64,000 bases of DNA from Enterobacter sp. Bisph1 (GCF_000814905.1 NZ_JXAG01000047.1:62001-126000), one strand, 5' to 3'; numbered from the stretch's first letter, positions 40,394 to 51,100 are shown. A program made the numbers and translations. Notes: generated by a model from the letters alone, not told the origin.

Positions 40394-41440
40394 ATGTTAC
40401 CCACAGCAAAAATCAGCATAAAAAATAACGGTATTTATGACGCTTTAAAAACAAAAGAACACAGGGAGTTATTATCAGACAAAACAATGGTTAAATTATT
40501 ACAAATTTTGCATGATGATCTTCTTGATATAAACAATATTGTCTATACTTCTCACGCCAAAAAAATCTTCGCTAATCCGGCATCGACATCGATAAGAAGT
40601 CTTGCCTTAAAATTTCTTGCTGAATTCGGATTAAAAGACGATCAGGGTCGGCTTATTCCCCCAGATGAGTATCGTTATGATGGTTTAATTCATTTTTCAG
40701 CGAAGTTAAATATCCTTACCGGCTATTATGCCTGTAGACGTTTAGTGAAAAAAATGTTGACCAAGCATCTTTTTGTCTATGAATTGTGCAAAGCAAAAGA
40801 GCTATTAACAGAGAGTCCCTGGCTACCGGGCGATCCAAACCGCAACGAGCTCAAGGAATTTATTGAAAGAGTTGAAAGCAAAGCACGACAGCAGAAAACT
40901 GAAGCGATAAATAATGTCATGCACCATATGAGCAGGATGCAGTTTTTCGCCAGTGCATCAGAAAGCCATTTTACAATGATAGTCGAAAAATTTATCACCG
41001 TAGAGTATGAAAAGAATAAAACACAATTAAGAGTTGTAAACAACGGGCTAACGGTTAAGCGACGTGCAAAAGGATTAGGTTTCACCTTTAGAGATAAACA
41101 CTATTTAAAAAACAAGATAGAAAGTATACTCGAAGGCAATACCGGCCTCGACTTATTACGCAAAGAAATGGAAATGTGGGAGAAATTAAATGAGATACAA
41201 CGTCAGGATGCAGTTAAGTATCAGCAAGGAATACCCGTCACTCTTTATTACACCGGCGTAGCGGACTTTTTTGACTGGTATACAGAAGAAGAGTGTATCG
41301 ATAATAATTACCCCCTTAAGAATCCGACTAAAAAAGAGATCCCGTCAGAGCAAGTGTATATAGAGGAAGTTGAAAGGCTCGAAAAAAGATATAAAAGAAA
41401 TCACCAGGACAGGCGAGATGGATACGAAGGGGTGTTGTAG
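40394..41440 (+). CDS. Unknown protein, copy A of a paralogous pair
   Basis: 348 residues (MLPTAKISIKNNGIYDAL...), not recognised. It appears soluble, Lys-rich, mostly helical, without signal peptide or membrane segment. It is clearly related along its length to the next gene: shared blocks include GIYDAL, NNIV, KMLTKHLF, AKELL, DPNR, FIT.EY and, near the C-terminus, TLYYTG and DWYT.EEC. Base composition is much richer in A+T than the flanking backbone, a sign of transfer. A GGAG lies nine bases before the ATG. No catalytic motif is evident. Confidence 0.8.
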   Translation: MLPTAKISIKNNGIYDALKTKEHRELLSDKTMVKLLQILHDDLLDINNIVYTSHAKKIFANPASTSIRSLALKFLAEFGLKDDQGRLIPPDEYRYDGLIHFSAKLNILTGYYACRRLVKKMLTKHLFVYELCKAKELLTESPWLPGDPNRNELKEFIERVESKARQQKTEAINNVMHHMSRMQFFASASESHFTMIVEKFITVEYEKNKTQLRVVNNGLTVKRRAKGLGFTFRDKHYLKNKIESILEGNTGLDLLRKEMEMWEKLNEIQRQDAVKYQQGIPVTLYYTGVADFFDWYTEEECIDNNYPLKNPTKKEIPSEQVYIEEVERLEKRYKRNHQDRRDGYEGVL

Positions 41441-41849
41441 CAGGTAAAACCGTCAGTGAAAGATGCTGCGTTCGGTACAGCGTATTAGCTGCCCGTATTA
41501 CAATCGTCCCGGTGCAGCATAAACAAAACAAGCCGTTATTTTTCGCGGCTTATCATAGAAATATGTATAACCCACGAGAGCCAGAAACTGACTTAAAATG
41601 ACCCGACTCATGCTTAGCAGATCGTTGTAACCCCACTATCAAATACACCCTCTGGCCTTTTCACAAAGTCAATAAAAGCAAAACTAATAATAATGACACG
41701 TTAAATAATCCTTTAAATTAAGATTTCTTCATTTTCGTTAAATCAGCGCATATGGTTGAATGCGCAGAAATTAACATTCGCTTTTCGGTTTTAGGAAAAC
41801 GATAAACTTTGTTATTCCCCTGTTTTTCTGGCTTAAAAAGGGAGTGAAT
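41441..41849. other. Gap between the paralogous genes
   Basis: 409 AT-rich bases. No convincing ORF, RNA gene or strong terminator is visible; a short AAGCCG/CGGCTT inverted repeat near 41530-41552 lacks a T run. Presumably it holds the end of copy A and the promoter of copy B. Confidence 0.4.
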
Positions 41850-42854
41850 ATGTTATCCAGAGACACTATTAACGCACAGCGTCATGGTATTTATGACGCT
41901 TTGCTAATAGAAGAAAACACGGCGTTGTTGTCGGCAGAATCAGTCAATGATTTATTGCAAATCTTATATGATGATCTTAGGGATGCAAATAATATCGTCT
42001 TTACCAATCGAGCCAAAAAAGCCCACTTCAACCCTGCCGCCTCTGCTACCAGAGATATTGTTATCGAATTTATAAAACTCGTTGGAACAAGGGACAGTAA
42101 TGGCGTACTAACACCACCGCATAACAGCTATCTCAACAGTAAAAGACTTTATCCTGTCGAGATGTGCAAACATCCTGGCTTTTCGTCATGTCAGGTTTTA
42201 GTCGGCAAGATGCTAACCAAACATCTTTTTTTATATGAACTGAATAAAGCGAAAGAGTTACTAAGACAAAGTCCATTTTTGCTGACCGATCCCAATCGCC
42301 AGGAAATCCTTAATTTTATTTTAAAAATCGAGACCAAAGCGCTGCGACTTAAGGAAAAACTGATCGGTGCCGCAATGTCTAAAATGCATATAATGGACTT
42401 TTTCCCTTGCCTATCGAAAGAGCATTTTCGTCGGGTAGTCGATAACTTCATTACCGCTGAGTATAAAAATAACAGGATACGGTTAACGGTTATTAACCCA
42501 ACTTTAAAAGTGAAACGTTGGGCAAAACCTTTTGAACGGTTCGATTCCTTTGCGCTAAAAAATATGATTGAGGATCTTCTCAATGAGAATAGCGCGCTGA
42601 ATAAATTTTATAAAGAAACAGCACTGTTGGAAAAATTAGTTGAGCTAAATCGTAGCGATACGGAGAAATATAAATATGATACAGAAATCACCCTCTATTA
42701 CACCGGTCCAGATTTCGATCCAGACTGGTATACCCTGGAAGAGTGTATGGCGAAAGGGTATACCACGAAAGATCCGATAAAAAAGAAAATTCCGACTGAA
42801 TTTGAGTATATTACGCAAATGAATGAGCTCCGCGATAAATATGACAACAGATAA
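41850..42854 (+). CDS. Unknown protein, copy B of a paralogous pair
   Basis: 334 residues from the ATG at 41850 (MLSRDTINAQRHGIYDAL); GGGAG lies five bases ahead, and the start lines up with that of copy A. A GTG two codons upstream is in frame. It shares with copy A a helical N-terminal half (LLQILYDDLRDANNIVFTN, LVGKMLTKHLFLYELNKAKELL) and a C-terminal ITLYYTGPDFDPDWYTLEEC block. No recognised domain, signal peptide or membrane helix. The pair looks like a tandem duplication that has since diverged. No function is proposed. Confidence 0.8.
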   Translation: MLSRDTINAQRHGIYDALLIEENTALLSAESVNDLLQILYDDLRDANNIVFTNRAKKAHFNPAASATRDIVIEFIKLVGTRDSNGVLTPPHNSYLNSKRLYPVEMCKHPGFSSCQVLVGKMLTKHLFLYELNKAKELLRQSPFLLTDPNRQEILNFILKIETKALRLKEKLIGAAMSKMHIMDFFPCLSKEHFRRVVDNFITAEYKNNRIRLTVINPTLKVKRWAKPFERFDSFALKNMIEDLLNENSALNKFYKETALLEKLVELNRSDTEKYKYDTEITLYYTGPDFDPDWYTLEECMAKGYTTKDPIKKKIPTEFEYITQMNELRDKYDNR

Positions 42855-43042
42855 GCGGATAAAAAGGGGTAACAAAGTGTTGTTTAGCCCTGTTGCTGCC
42901 GGGGAAATAATCTACTCTCTAGACAATGCGCCGCGTACGCCCACAATTTAGATCCTGTCGGGAGCCGCTCATCAACAGCGAAGCCGTCACTGAACACCGC
43001 TAACTGACAAAAGCTATGATGGGCATTACCTAAACAGCAGAC

Positions 43043-43136
43043 AAAAAAAAGCCAGCACGCGGCTGGCTAAAAAATACTGGAAGCAATGTGAGCAATGTCG
43101 TGCTTTCAGGAGTACCGCAACGGTTTACCTGAACGC
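43043..43136 (-). ncRNA. ryhB: Small RNA RyhB
   Basis: On the minus strand the sequence starts GCGTTCAGGTAAACCG and contains the conserved core CACGACATTGCTCACATTGC followed by TTCCAGTATT, then the terminator AGCCAGC-CGCG-GCTGGCT with eight T bases (43043-43050). It aligns over its length with the 90-nt E. coli RyhB; the first stem-loop is the most diverged. RyhB is made under iron starvation, works with Hfq and lowers expression of iron-using proteins. Position next to yhhY is as in E. coli. Confidence 0.95.
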
Positions 43137-43140
43137 ATGG

Positions 43141-43172
43141 CAATAATAATCATTATCATTCGCACTTGTCTA
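43141..43172 (-). promoter_or_regulatory. ryhB promoter with Fur box
   Basis: On the minus strand TAGACA (-35, 43172-43167) and TATTAT (-10, 43148-43143) are 18 bases apart and end six bases before the RNA start. The Fur-box-like AATAATAATCATTATCATT covers the -10, so Fe-Fur would repress. Confidence 0.8.
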
Positions 43173-43256
43173 CCCCTTTTTGCAAAAAATGGCAGTTGAC
43201 GCTTCGCCGCAAAGACCGGAAGGTATTTACCTGTCCAAACAGCGAGGAGAAACAGG

Positions 43257-43748
43257 ATGAGTGAGATAGTGATACGCCATGCCGAAGCGCGCGATGCAGA
43301 AGCTTTACGCCATTTTTATGCGCAGCCCGAGGTCTATCACCACCTGCTACAGCTCCCTCATCCCCCCGCTGATCTATGGCAAGATCGCCTCAAAACACAG
43401 CCGGGCCGTCGTCAACTGGTAGCAAGTATTGAGGAGCAGGTCGTCGGCAATTTGACACTAATGGTGGAACAAAACCCGCGACGCGGCCACGTCGCCAGCT
43501 TTGGTATCGCGGTTTCGCCGGACTTTCAAAACCGCGGCGTCTCCAGCGCCCTGATGCGCGAGATGATCAACCTGTGTGATAACTGGCTGCGTATCGAGCG
43601 TATTGAGCTCACCGTCTACGTAGACAATGCCCCGGCGCTGGCGGTATACCGTAAGTTTGGTTTTGACATTGAGGGTACCGCTAAACGCTTTGCGCTACGT
43701 AACGGCGAGTACGTTGATGCGTACTTTATGGCACGCCTGAAAGGCTAA
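43257..43748 (+). CDS. yhhY: GNAT acetyltransferase YhhY (AaaT)
   Basis: 163 residues, against 162 in E. coli. The acetyl-CoA motif lies in GIAVSPDFQNRGVSSALMREMI and the later part VDNAPALAVYRKFGFDIEGT is typical of GNAT enzymes. The E. coli protein acetylates certain amino acids (phenylalanine, methionine) in vitro. It is a single gene after divergent ryhB and before convergent ggt. Confidence 0.93.
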   Translation: MSEIVIRHAEARDAEALRHFYAQPEVYHHLLQLPHPPADLWQDRLKTQPGRRQLVASIEEQVVGNLTLMVEQNPRRGHVASFGIAVSPDFQNRGVSSALMREMINLCDNWLRIERIELTVYVDNAPALAVYRKFGFDIEGTAKRFALRNGEYVDAYFMARLKG

Positions 43749-43752
43749 GCAT

Positions 43753-43773
43753 CCTCTCCCCGGTGGGGAGAGG
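43753..43773. terminator. Hairpin between yhhY and ggt
   Basis: CCTCTCCCC, loop GGT, GGGGAGAGG. It begins four bases after the yhhY stop and ends six bases before the ggt stop. No T run on either side. Third member of the CCTCTCCC/GGGAGAGG stem group in the window. Confidence 0.55.
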
Positions 43774-43779
43774 AACGGT

Positions 43780-45540
43780 TTAGTACCCGGCGGTTAAATC
43801 ATCCACCGAACGCGGATCCGATGCGCCATACAGCGTTCCGTCCGCGCCTACCATAATGCTTTGCGTACTGCCCATCGCTTCTTTGACTGCGACTTTTTGC
43901 CCTTTCTGCTCAAGGAGTTTTAAGGTATCTGGACTAAAGCCTTTCTCGACGCGCAGCTCATCCGGTAACCACTGGTGATGAAAACGCGGTGCATTGCTCG
44001 CCTCAGCAACGTTCATTCCAAAATCAATGCTATTGACGACCATCTGCAGCACCGTGGTGATAATGCGACTACCGCCAGGGCTGCCGGTGACCAGCCAGGT
44101 TTTGCCATCTTTTAGCACAATGGTAGGCGACATAGAGGAGAGTGGGCGCTTGCCCGGCCCAATGGCATTCGCGTCGCCGCCCACCAAACCGTAAACATTC
44201 GGTACGCCCGGCTTGGCAGAGAAATCATCCATTTGGTTATTCAGCAGAATGCCGGTATTACCCGCGACAATCCCGGTGCCAAACACCGTGTTAAGGGTAT
44301 AGGTGACCGCGACCGCATTGCCCTCTTTATCCACCACTGAGAAATGGGTCGTTTGGTTGCTTTCATAAGGCTCAAGCTTGCCAGGGCGGATTTGGCTGGA
44401 TGGACGCGCTTTATTGACATCAATCTGCGCGGCAATCGATTTGGCGTACTCTTTGCTGGTCAGCGCCTGCCACGGCACTTTAACGAAATCCGGATCGCCT
44501 AAATATTCAGAACGATCGGCATAGGCATATTTCTCCGCCTCGGCCATCACCTGCATTGCGTCGGCACTACCAAAGCCATATTTCGCCAGGTCAAAGTTTT
44601 CCAGGATATTGAGGATTTGCACTATATGAATCCCGCCGGAAGAGGGCGGCGGCATGGAGTAAATCTGGTACCCGCGATAGTCACCGCTTATCGGCGTGCG
44701 CTCCACCGCTTTATAATTGGCAAGATCGTCTTTAGTGATAAGCCCGCCGTTTTTGCTCATCTGCTGGGCTATCTGCTCGGCAATGGCACCTTTGTAAAAA
44801 GCGTCCGGGCCTTTTTCAGCAATCATCTCCAGGCTTTTACCAAGATTGCTTTGTACCAGTTTGTCGCCCTTTTTCAGCGGCTCGCCATCTTTCCAGAAAA
44901 TGGCTTTACTGGTGTCATGATTGGGCAATACTTCGCTGCCATAGGTTTTGAGATCGTCGGCCAGCGCATCGTTTACCACAAAGCCCTGCTTCGCCAGCTT
45001 GATGGCGGGCTGCACCACTTTGTTAAGCGGCATCGTGCCGTACTTTTCCAGCGCCAGTGAGAAACCCGCTACGGTGCCGGGGGTGCCGGAGGCCAGATGG
45101 GAGGTGAGGGATTTTTTACTGTCCGGATTACCCTGCTCATCAAGGAACATATCGCGTGTTGCGCCAGCCGGGGCCATTTCGCGAAAATCGATCGCCGTCA
45201 CCTTGCCATCTTTACCGCGAATCAGCATAAAACCGCCGCCGCCGATGTTACCCGCCTGCGGATGCGTTACCGCCAGCGCATAACCCACCGCCACGGCGGC
45301 ATCTACGGCATTACCGCCCTGCTTTAAAATATCGACGCCAACCCGGGTCGCGGTTTCATCCACCGAGGCCACCATGCCCTGCTTTGCCACTACCGGATGA
45401 AAGACATCTGCTTCAACCCCGTATGATACCGGCGGTGGTGCGGCGGCATGGCTGTCAGGAGGCGCAGCGGCAACCCCAAAACATCCTCCGGCCATCAGTG
45501 CAACAATCGCCAGCCAACGCGTAAATTTTTGTTTCATCAT
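43780..45540 (-). CDS. ggt: Gamma-glutamyltranspeptidase Ggt (periplasmic)
   Basis: 586 residues. A signal peptide ([19 protein letters not shown]) targets the periplasm. The proenzyme cleaves itself before Thr397 in [12 protein letters not shown], equivalent to Thr391 of E. coli; this Thr then acts as nucleophile. The lid-loop and the [10 protein letters not shown] and [10 protein letters not shown] motifs are present. It hydrolyses glutathione and other gamma-glutamyl compounds, so that cysteinylglycine and glutamate can be taken up. It is a single gene. Confidence 0.97.
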   Translation of the reverse strand: MMKQKFTRWLAIVALMAGGCFGVAAAPPDSHAAAPPPVSYGVEADVFHPVVAKQGMVASVDETATRVGVDILKQGGNAVDAAVAVGYALAVTHPQAGNIGGGGFMLIRGKDGKVTAIDFREMAPAGATRDMFLDEQGNPDSKKSLTSHLASGTPGTVAGFSLALEKYGTMPLNKVVQPAIKLAKQGFVVNDALADDLKTYGSEVLPNHDTSKAIFWKDGEPLKKGDKLVQSNLGKSLEMIAEKGPDAFYKGAIAEQIAQQMSKNGGLITKDDLANYKAVERTPISGDYRGYQIYSMPPPSSGGIHIVQILNILENFDLAKYGFGSADAMQVMAEAEKYAYADRSEYLGDPDFVKVPWQALTSKEYAKSIAAQIDVNKARPSSQIRPGKLEPYESNQTTHFSVVDKEGNAVAVTYTLNTVFGTGIVAGNTGILLNNQMDDFSAKPGVPNVYGLVGGDANAIGPGKRPLSSMSPTIVLKDGKTWLVTGSPGGSRIITTVLQMVVNSIDFGMNVAEASNAPRFHHQWLPDELRVEKGFSPDTLKLLEQKGQKVAVKEAMGSTQSIMVGADGTLYGASDPRSVDDLTAGY

Positions 45541-45659
45541 CGTCGTTCTCCATAAAGGGGCTACAGTCCCCGATTAAGCTTGGTTCACAACTCCTAAAAA
45601 ATCATTCTTACGCAGGAAAGGGAGTAAACTTAAAGCAAACCTCAATGGAGGAAAAGACG

Positions 45660-46070
45660 ATGAAACGAGTAGCCCTTTTCGCATTGGTACTGCCGTTTAG
45701 CGTGCTGGCGCAGCCGTTAAATACCACCAACGATCCCCATCAGCCGGGGTATGTGATTCCCAGCCAGCAGCGGATGCAGACACAAATGCTGAATCAACAG
45801 CAGCAGCATCAAGGCATGCTGAAACAGCAAATGCAGACGCAAACACAGCTGCAACAGCAGCAATTGCAGACGCAGATTAACGATAATACGCAGCGGGTAA
45901 GGCAGCCGCAGCCGGGGGGCGTTCCTGTTCAACAGCAGGTACTACCCAATAACAGTGCCGGGATGCTCAACGGGGAAACGAGTAACAGCGGCGTGACGCA
46001 GCAGCATATGCTGCCGCAGACACAAAACGGCGGAATGCTGCAGAGCACAACGCCGTCGACAACGCCTTAA
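45660..46070 (+). CDS. yhhA: Secreted glutamine-rich protein YhhA (DUF2756)
   Basis: 136 residues starting [17 protein letters not shown], a signal peptide with a likely cut before [14 protein letters not shown]. The mature part is dominated by Gln-rich tracts ([20 protein letters not shown]) and resembles E. coli YhhA; Gln codons make the DNA repetitive. Function unknown. The stop overlaps that of convergent ugpQ by three bases. A longer frame from 45645 is unlikely because the SD sequence GGAGG lies within it. Confidence 0.88.
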   Translation: MKRVALFALVLPFSVLAQPLNTTNDPHQPGYVIPSQQRMQTQMLNQQQQHQGMLKQQMQTQTQLQQQQLQTQINDNTQRVRQPQPGGVPVQQQVLPNNSAGMLNGETSNSGVTQQHMLPQTQNGGMLQSTTPSTTP

Positions 46071-46807
46071 TAACGAAAGTGCGGGCCAATCTCATCGATT
46101 TTATCGGTGCAGATGCTATCCACGCCCCAGCGTAATAGCTCCGCCGCGCGCGCAGGCTGGTTGACGGTATAAACCAGAATACGTAAACCCGCCTCGCGCA
46201 GCGTGCGCACCCGCACTTCATCCAACAATTTGTGATTCAAGTGGATAGAGACACAACCCAAACGTTCCGTGAGCGGTTGCCAGTCATCGCGCCACTCATC
46301 AAGGAGCAAACCGCGCGGCAATTCCGCTGCCGCCAGCTGTGCCGCTTCCAGCGCATCGATGTCAAATGACGACAGCAGCGGTGGGACCATTCCCGTCCAT
46401 AATTCACGCGCCGCCAGCGCTACCGCTTTTCCCGTTAGCGAGCCGGTGCCGGTGGTCGGTTTAATTTCGATATTCGCCATCATGCCGTGCTGGCGACAGC
46501 GTTCCGCAACCTCTGAGAGCAGCGGCAACGGTTCGTTTTTGAATTCAGCGCTATACCAGCCGCCAGCATCCACTTTTAGTAACTCGCTCCATGTACGCTC
46601 GCCCGCCACGCCCCAGCCGTTGCTGGTTCGTTCGAGGTTATCGTCATGCAGCAAAAAAATGTGCCCATCTTTTGACAGCTTGGTATCGAATTCAATCATC
46701 GTATGCCCATAGCGCGCGCCAACGTCAATGGCGGCCAGCGTGTTTTCCGGTGCCAGTTTTCCGCCGCCGCGATGGGCGACAATGTGGGGATATGGCCAGT
46801 TGCTCAT
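46067..46807 (-). CDS. ugpQ: Glycerophosphodiester phosphodiesterase UgpQ
   Basis: 246 residues, GDPD family. The active-site His is in [17 protein letters not shown], followed by the metal ligands in [11 protein letters not shown] and the second His in [12 protein letters not shown]. The cytosolic enzyme splits glycerophosphodiesters into glycerol 3-phosphate and an alcohol as they enter through the Ugp transporter. Its start overlaps the ugpC stop by four bases; last gene of ugpBAECQ. Confidence 0.96.
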   Translation of the reverse strand: MSNWPYPHIVAHRGGGKLAPENTLAAIDVGARYGHTMIEFDTKLSKDGHIFLLHDDNLERTSNGWGVAGERTWSELLKVDAGGWYSAEFKNEPLPLLSEVAERCRQHGMMANIEIKPTTGTGSLTGKAVALAARELWTGMVPPLLSSFDIDALEAAQLAAAELPRGLLLDEWRDDWQPLTERLGCVSIHLNHKLLDEVRVRTLREAGLRILVYTVNQPARAAELLRWGVDSICTDKIDEIGPHFRY

Positions 46808-47877
46808 ACTCGTTGTCCTGTTTCTCCATCAAAAAAGTGCAGGTGCTTTTCCGGCACATGGAGCCATAGCGTGCTGCCCGCTGTCGGGCGCTCCTGATGG
46901 GACAAACGCGCCACCATTTTTTGATCGCCCCAGCGGCCATGCGCCAGGTTATCCGCACCGAGGATCTCCAGCGTCTCCATCACCAGCGGCACGCCGCCTG
47001 CGGCCTGTGAGCTTAACGCAATATGTTCCGGACGGATACCCAGCGTCATTTTGCGCCCTGCATAAGCGCGATAGTTGCCATTAATGGGCAGCGCCATACC
47101 GTTACCGAGTTCAAAATGGCTTCCGGCATCGCTGATACGCCCATCCAGCAGGTTCATCGCCGGGCTGCCGATAAAGCTCGCCACGAAACGGCTGGCGGGC
47201 TTTTCATACACTTCGACCGGCGTACCGATTTGTTCGGCAACACCTTTATTCATTACCAGCACGCGCTGCGCCAGCGTCATCGCTTCAACCTGATCGTGGG
47301 TAACATACAGCGATGTGGTGTTAAGTCGGCGATGCAGTTGCTGCAGCTCAAGGCGCATTTGTACGCGCAGTTTGGCATCAAGGTTTGAGAGCGGTTCATC
47401 GAAGAGAAACACCGCCGGATCGCGCACAATGGCGCGCCCCATCGCTACACGCTGGCGCTGGCCACCGGAAAGTTCACGCGGGCGACGCTTTAACAGCCCA
47501 TCTAATTCGAGAATACGTGCAGCTTCCGCTACGCGACCGGCGATATGCTCTTTACCCATGCCGCGAATTTTCAGGCCCCACGCCATGTTCTCTTCCACGC
47601 TCATATGCGGGTAGAGCGCATAGTTCTGAAACACCATCGCGATGCCGCGATCTTTTGGCTCCATCTCGGTCACGCGCCGGGCGTCAATCCAGATATCTCC
47701 GCTGGTGACGCGCTCAAGCCCGGCCACCATACGCAGCAGCGTTGATTTACCGCAGCCCGATGGGCCGACCATCACAATAAACTCGCCGTCGGCGACATCC
47801 AGCGTCAGCGGCTGAATCACCTGGCTTTTACCGCTATCCCAACTCTTGGTTACTGCCTGTAATTTTAATCCGGCCAT
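46804..47877 (-). CDS. ugpC: Glycerol 3-phosphate ABC transporter ATPase UgpC
   Basis: 357 residues from [13 protein letters not shown] (ATG at 47877); the ORF can be extended by four codons. Walker [10 protein letters not shown], signature LSGGQRQRV and Walker [13 protein letters not shown] are present, with a C-terminal MalK-like regulatory domain (about 240-357). It powers the UgpAE permease. It starts two bases before the ugpE stop. Confidence 0.96.
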   Translation of the reverse strand: MAGLKLQAVTKSWDSGKSQVIQPLTLDVADGEFIVMVGPSGCGKSTLLRMVAGLERVTSGDIWIDARRVTEMEPKDRGIAMVFQNYALYPHMSVEENMAWGLKIRGMGKEHIAGRVAEAARILELDGLLKRRPRELSGGQRQRVAMGRAIVRDPAVFLFDEPLSNLDAKLRVQMRLELQQLHRRLNTTSLYVTHDQVEAMTLAQRVLVMNKGVAEQIGTPVEVYEKPASRFVASFIGSPAMNLLDGRISDAGSHFELGNGMALPINGNYRAYAGRKMTLGIRPEHIALSSQAAGGVPLVMETLEILGADNLAHGRWGDQKMVARLSHQERPTAGSTLWLHVPEKHLHFFDGETGQRV

Positions 47878-47878
47878 C

Positions 47879-48724
47879 TTATTTCTCACTGTCCACTAAC
47901 CCACGCACAAAGGCGCGCTGCATGGCTAAAACGATAATCACTGGTGGCAGCAGCGTCAGCAGCATGGCTGCCATCACCTGGTTCCACTGCGTGGTGCCTT
48001 CGCCGATGGCGATCATGCCCTTTACCCCCGCTACGGCGGTGCCGAGGTTGACGTCACTGATAATCAGCAACGGCCACAAATACTGGTTCCAGCCGTAAAT
48101 AAAGGTGATGACGAACAGCGCCGCGAGATTGGTTTTTGACAGCGGCAGCACGATGTCGCGGAAAAAGCGCATCGGCGAGGCACCATCAATACGTGCGGCT
48201 TCCATCAGCTCATCCGGCAGGGTCATAAAGAACTGGCGGAACAGGAACGTGGCGGTCGCCGAGGCCATTAAAGGCAGCGTCAAACCGGTATAGCTGTCGA
48301 GCATCTTCAGGTTGGCGATCACTTCTACCGTCGGGAAAATACGCACCTCAACGGGCAGCATCAGCGTGCTAAAGATCATCCAGAAGAACAGGTTACGCAA
48401 CGGAAAGCGAAACCAGACAATGGCGAAGGCGGAGAGTATCGACACGGAAATTTTGCCGACGGTTATCACCAACGCCATGATGAAGCTGTTGGTCAACATC
48501 AACCAAAACGGTGCGCTATTGACCCCAACGCCGCTGACCCAGATAGCGCGCAGGTTTTCCCATAGATGCGTACCGGGAATCAGCGTCATCGGCGTGTTAT
48601 AAACGCCGTTGATGTCCAGCGTCGCCGCGACAAAGGCGACATACAGGGGAAACAGCACCACCGCGATCCCCAGAATCAGCATGATATGGCTGAACAACGT
48701 CAGCCCCGGGCGGTTCTCAATCAT
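47879..48724 (-). CDS. ugpE: Glycerol 3-phosphate ABC transporter permease UgpE
   Basis: 281 residues with six membrane segments, MalG type. The cytosolic EAA loop that contacts UgpC reads [25 protein letters not shown]. It forms the channel with UgpA. Its start overlaps the ugpA stop by four bases. Confidence 0.96.
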   Translation of the reverse strand: MIENRPGLTLFSHIMLILGIAVVLFPLYVAFVAATLDINGVYNTPMTLIPGTHLWENLRAIWVSGVGVNSAPFWLMLTNSFIMALVITVGKISVSILSAFAIVWFRFPLRNLFFWMIFSTLMLPVEVRIFPTVEVIANLKMLDSYTGLTLPLMASATATFLFRQFFMTLPDELMEAARIDGASPMRFFRDIVLPLSKTNLAALFVITFIYGWNQYLWPLLIISDVNLGTAVAGVKGMIAIGEGTTQWNQVMAAMLLTLLPPVIIVLAMQRAFVRGLVDSEK

Positions 48725-49608
48725 TGGTAGCGCACCTTGCTTTCAACATAGCGGAACTGGACCACCGTCAGCACAATCACCAGCACCATTAAAACGACCG
48801 ACTGGGCGGCGGACGCAGAAAGATCCAGGCCGACAAACCCCTCGCGGTAAATTTTATAAATCAGCGTCGTGGTGGCCTGTACCGGCCCGCCGGCCGTCGC
48901 CGCATCGATAACCGGGAAGGTATCGAAGAAGGCATACACCAGGTTGACGACCAGCAGGAAAAAACTCACCGGCGCAATCAGCGGTAAGGAAAGCTTAAAG
49001 AAACGGCGGATTGGCCCGGCACCGTCAATCGCGGCAGCTTCCACCAGCGAGCGGGGAATAGACTGCAGCGCGGCAAAGAAAAAGAGGAAGTTGTAGCTTA
49101 TCTGCTTCCAGACGGAAGCAAAAACCACCAGAAACATTGCCTGGCCGCTGTTTTGCGCATGGTTCCAGTCGTAACCGAACTGCGCCAGTAAATGGGTAAT
49201 CAACCCGCGACCGGGGTTGAAAAGGAATATCCACAGCACGGCGGCCACGGCAGGCGCAACGGCATAGGGCAGCAGCATCAGCGTTTGATAAATTCGGCTG
49301 CCGCGCACCACGTTATCCACCAGTGCGGCGAAAAACAGCGATACCAGCAGGCCGCTCACCGTCACCAGCGTACTAAAGCGTATGGTGGTCCAGAAGGCAT
49401 CCAGGTAATAGCTGTCGTGGAACAGTGCGACAAAGTTATCCAGCCCGACAAACTGGCTGGAAAGGCCGAAGGGATCGACGCTTTGCACTGAATACCACAG
49501 CGCTTCGGCCGCGGGCCAGATAAAGAAAATAAGGGTTATCGCCAGCTGCGGCGCGACCAACACGTAGGGGAGCCAGCGCGAACGAAACACCGGGCGGGAT
49601 GAGGACAT
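48721..49608 (-). CDS. ugpA: Glycerol 3-phosphate ABC transporter permease UgpA
   Basis: 295 residues from [15 protein letters not shown] (ATG at 49608), the E. coli length; the open frame to 49698 runs into the palindrome between ugpB and ugpA and is not coding. Six membrane segments, with the EAA loop in [23 protein letters not shown]. Partner of UgpE. Confidence 0.96.
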   Translation of the reverse strand: MSSSRPVFRSRWLPYVLVAPQLAITLIFFIWPAAEALWYSVQSVDPFGLSSQFVGLDNFVALFHDSYYLDAFWTTIRFSTLVTVSGLLVSLFFAALVDNVVRGSRIYQTLMLLPYAVAPAVAAVLWIFLFNPGRGLITHLLAQFGYDWNHAQNSGQAMFLVVFASVWKQISYNFLFFFAALQSIPRSLVEAAAIDGAGPIRRFFKLSLPLIAPVSFFLLVVNLVYAFFDTFPVIDAATAGGPVQATTTLIYKIYREGFVGLDLSASAAQSVVLMVLVIVLTVVQFRYVESKVRYQ

Positions 49609-49671
49609 AGGCAACTCTTTTCGAAACGGGATGGAAAGCAACAGCCTGGCATTAACCAGGCCGAAGACATC

Positions 49672-49697
49672 TGCCGGATAAGGGGGCTTATCCGGCA
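49672..49697. repeat. REP-like palindrome between ugpB and ugpA
   Basis: TGCCGGATAAG, loop GGGG, CTTATCCGGCA, an 11-bp perfect stem in the 102-base gap. The core TGCCGGATA/TATCCGGCA recurs at 56965. Inside an operon such a stem may protect the upstream ugpB message and lower expression of the genes behind it. Confidence 0.65.
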
Positions 49698-49710
49698 TAC
49701 ATTCACAAAA

Positions 49711-51027
49711 TCAAGACTTGGTAGACTGCTCGAAGCGGCGCAGCAGCTGATTGCCACGCTCAACAGCGGAATCCAGCGCCTGCTGCGGCGTTTTCTTCCC
49801 GGTCCAGACGCTTTCCAGCTCTTCGTCAACAATGGTACGAATCTGCGGCATATTGCCCAGACGCAGCCCTTTGGTGAACGGCAACGGCGGCTTGTTCAGC
49901 ATTTGACGCGTGGCGATATCGGCACCGGGGTTCTTCTCATAGAAACCCTGCTGGCGCGTCATATCGTAAGCGGCTTTGGTGATCGGCAAATAGCCTGTTT
50001 TCTGATGCCATTCGGCTGCGTTTTCCGGTTTCGCCAGGAAGTCGAGGAACTGGGCTACACCTTTGTAAGTCGCCTCGTCTTTGCCCTGCATAACCCACAG
50101 GCTGGCACCGCCGATAATGGCGTTCTGCGGCGCGCCTTTGACGTTAGCGTCGTACGGCATCATCCCTACGCCGTAGTTGAATTTGGCATACTGGCGGATA
50201 GAGGCCAACGAGCCGGAAGAGGCGGTGGTGATAGCGCAGTCGCCGTTATAGAACTTCTCGGTGGACTCATCTTTACGGCCGAAGTAGCTGAAATCGCCCT
50301 TCTTGTTGAGTTCTTGCAGCATGGCGATATGTTTCACCTGCTCCGGCTTATTAAATTCCAGTACCGCATCGGTACCGTCAAAGCCGTTGTTTTTCGTCGC
50401 TACCGGCAGACCGTGCCAGGCGCTAAAGTTTTCAATCTGGATCCAGCCCTGCCAGCCGCTGGCGTAACCGCATTTCATTCCGGCAGCTTTCAGCTTCGCG
50501 GTATATGCGGCCAGGTCCTGCCAGGTTTTTGGCGGTTGTTCCGGATCTAAACCGGCTTTTTTGAAGGCATCTTTGTTGTAATAGAGCACCGGCGTGGAGC
50601 TGTTAAAGGGCTGAGAGAGTAAATGGCCCGATTTAGCGTCGGTGTAGTAACCAGAGACGGTCGGCACAAACTGGCCTTCATCAAAGTTGATGCCCGCATC
50701 TTTAAATACCTGATAGACCGGTTTGATTGCCTTCGAGGCCATCATGGTAGCGGTGCCTACTTCATAAACCTGCAGAATAGCCGGTGCGTTACCGGTACGG
50801 AACGCGGCAATACCCGCGCTCAGGTTCTGCTCATAGTTACCTTTGTACACCGGTTCGATTTTGTAATCCGGGTGGGTTTCATTGAAACGTTGCGCCAGGG
50901 AGTCAACTTCTTTACCTAACTCCCCTTCCATCGAATGCCAGAACGGAATGGTGGTTGCGGCCATGGCGTTGCCTGCAAAGACTAACCCCATCGCCAGAGC
51001 CAAAGCTGTATGTCGTAACGTTGTCAT
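49711..51027 (-). CDS. ugpB: Glycerol 3-phosphate binding protein UgpB
   Basis: 438 residues. The signal peptide [19 protein letters not shown] ends at about residue 23 (NAMA), followed by the mature protein [15 protein letters not shown]. It is a family 1 solute-binding protein that captures sn-glycerol 3-phosphate and glycerophosphodiesters in the periplasm for UgpAEC. First gene of the operon; two Pho boxes lie upstream. Confidence 0.97.
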   Translation of the reverse strand: MTTLRHTALALAMGLVFAGNAMAATTIPFWHSMEGELGKEVDSLAQRFNETHPDYKIEPVYKGNYEQNLSAGIAAFRTGNAPAILQVYEVGTATMMASKAIKPVYQVFKDAGINFDEGQFVPTVSGYYTDAKSGHLLSQPFNSSTPVLYYNKDAFKKAGLDPEQPPKTWQDLAAYTAKLKAAGMKCGYASGWQGWIQIENFSAWHGLPVATKNNGFDGTDAVLEFNKPEQVKHIAMLQELNKKGDFSYFGRKDESTEKFYNGDCAITTASSGSLASIRQYAKFNYGVGMMPYDANVKGAPQNAIIGGASLWVMQGKDEATYKGVAQFLDFLAKPENAAEWHQKTGYLPITKAAYDMTRQQGFYEKNPGADIATRQMLNKPPLPFTKGLRLGNMPQIRTIVDEELESVWTGKKTPQQALDSAVERGNQLLRRFEQSTKS

Positions 51028-51100
51028 TGTTCTCTCTCTTGTTATGCGGAATGCGCGTTTTCACGCTTTTTGTGCTCGCGAGGTAACATGACATGCGCGA

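Noticed and set aside
45740-46050. Repetitive CAG-rich DNA considered as a repeat array or CRISPR
   Set aside because: The repetition comes from glutamine codons of yhhA; there are no regular spacers.
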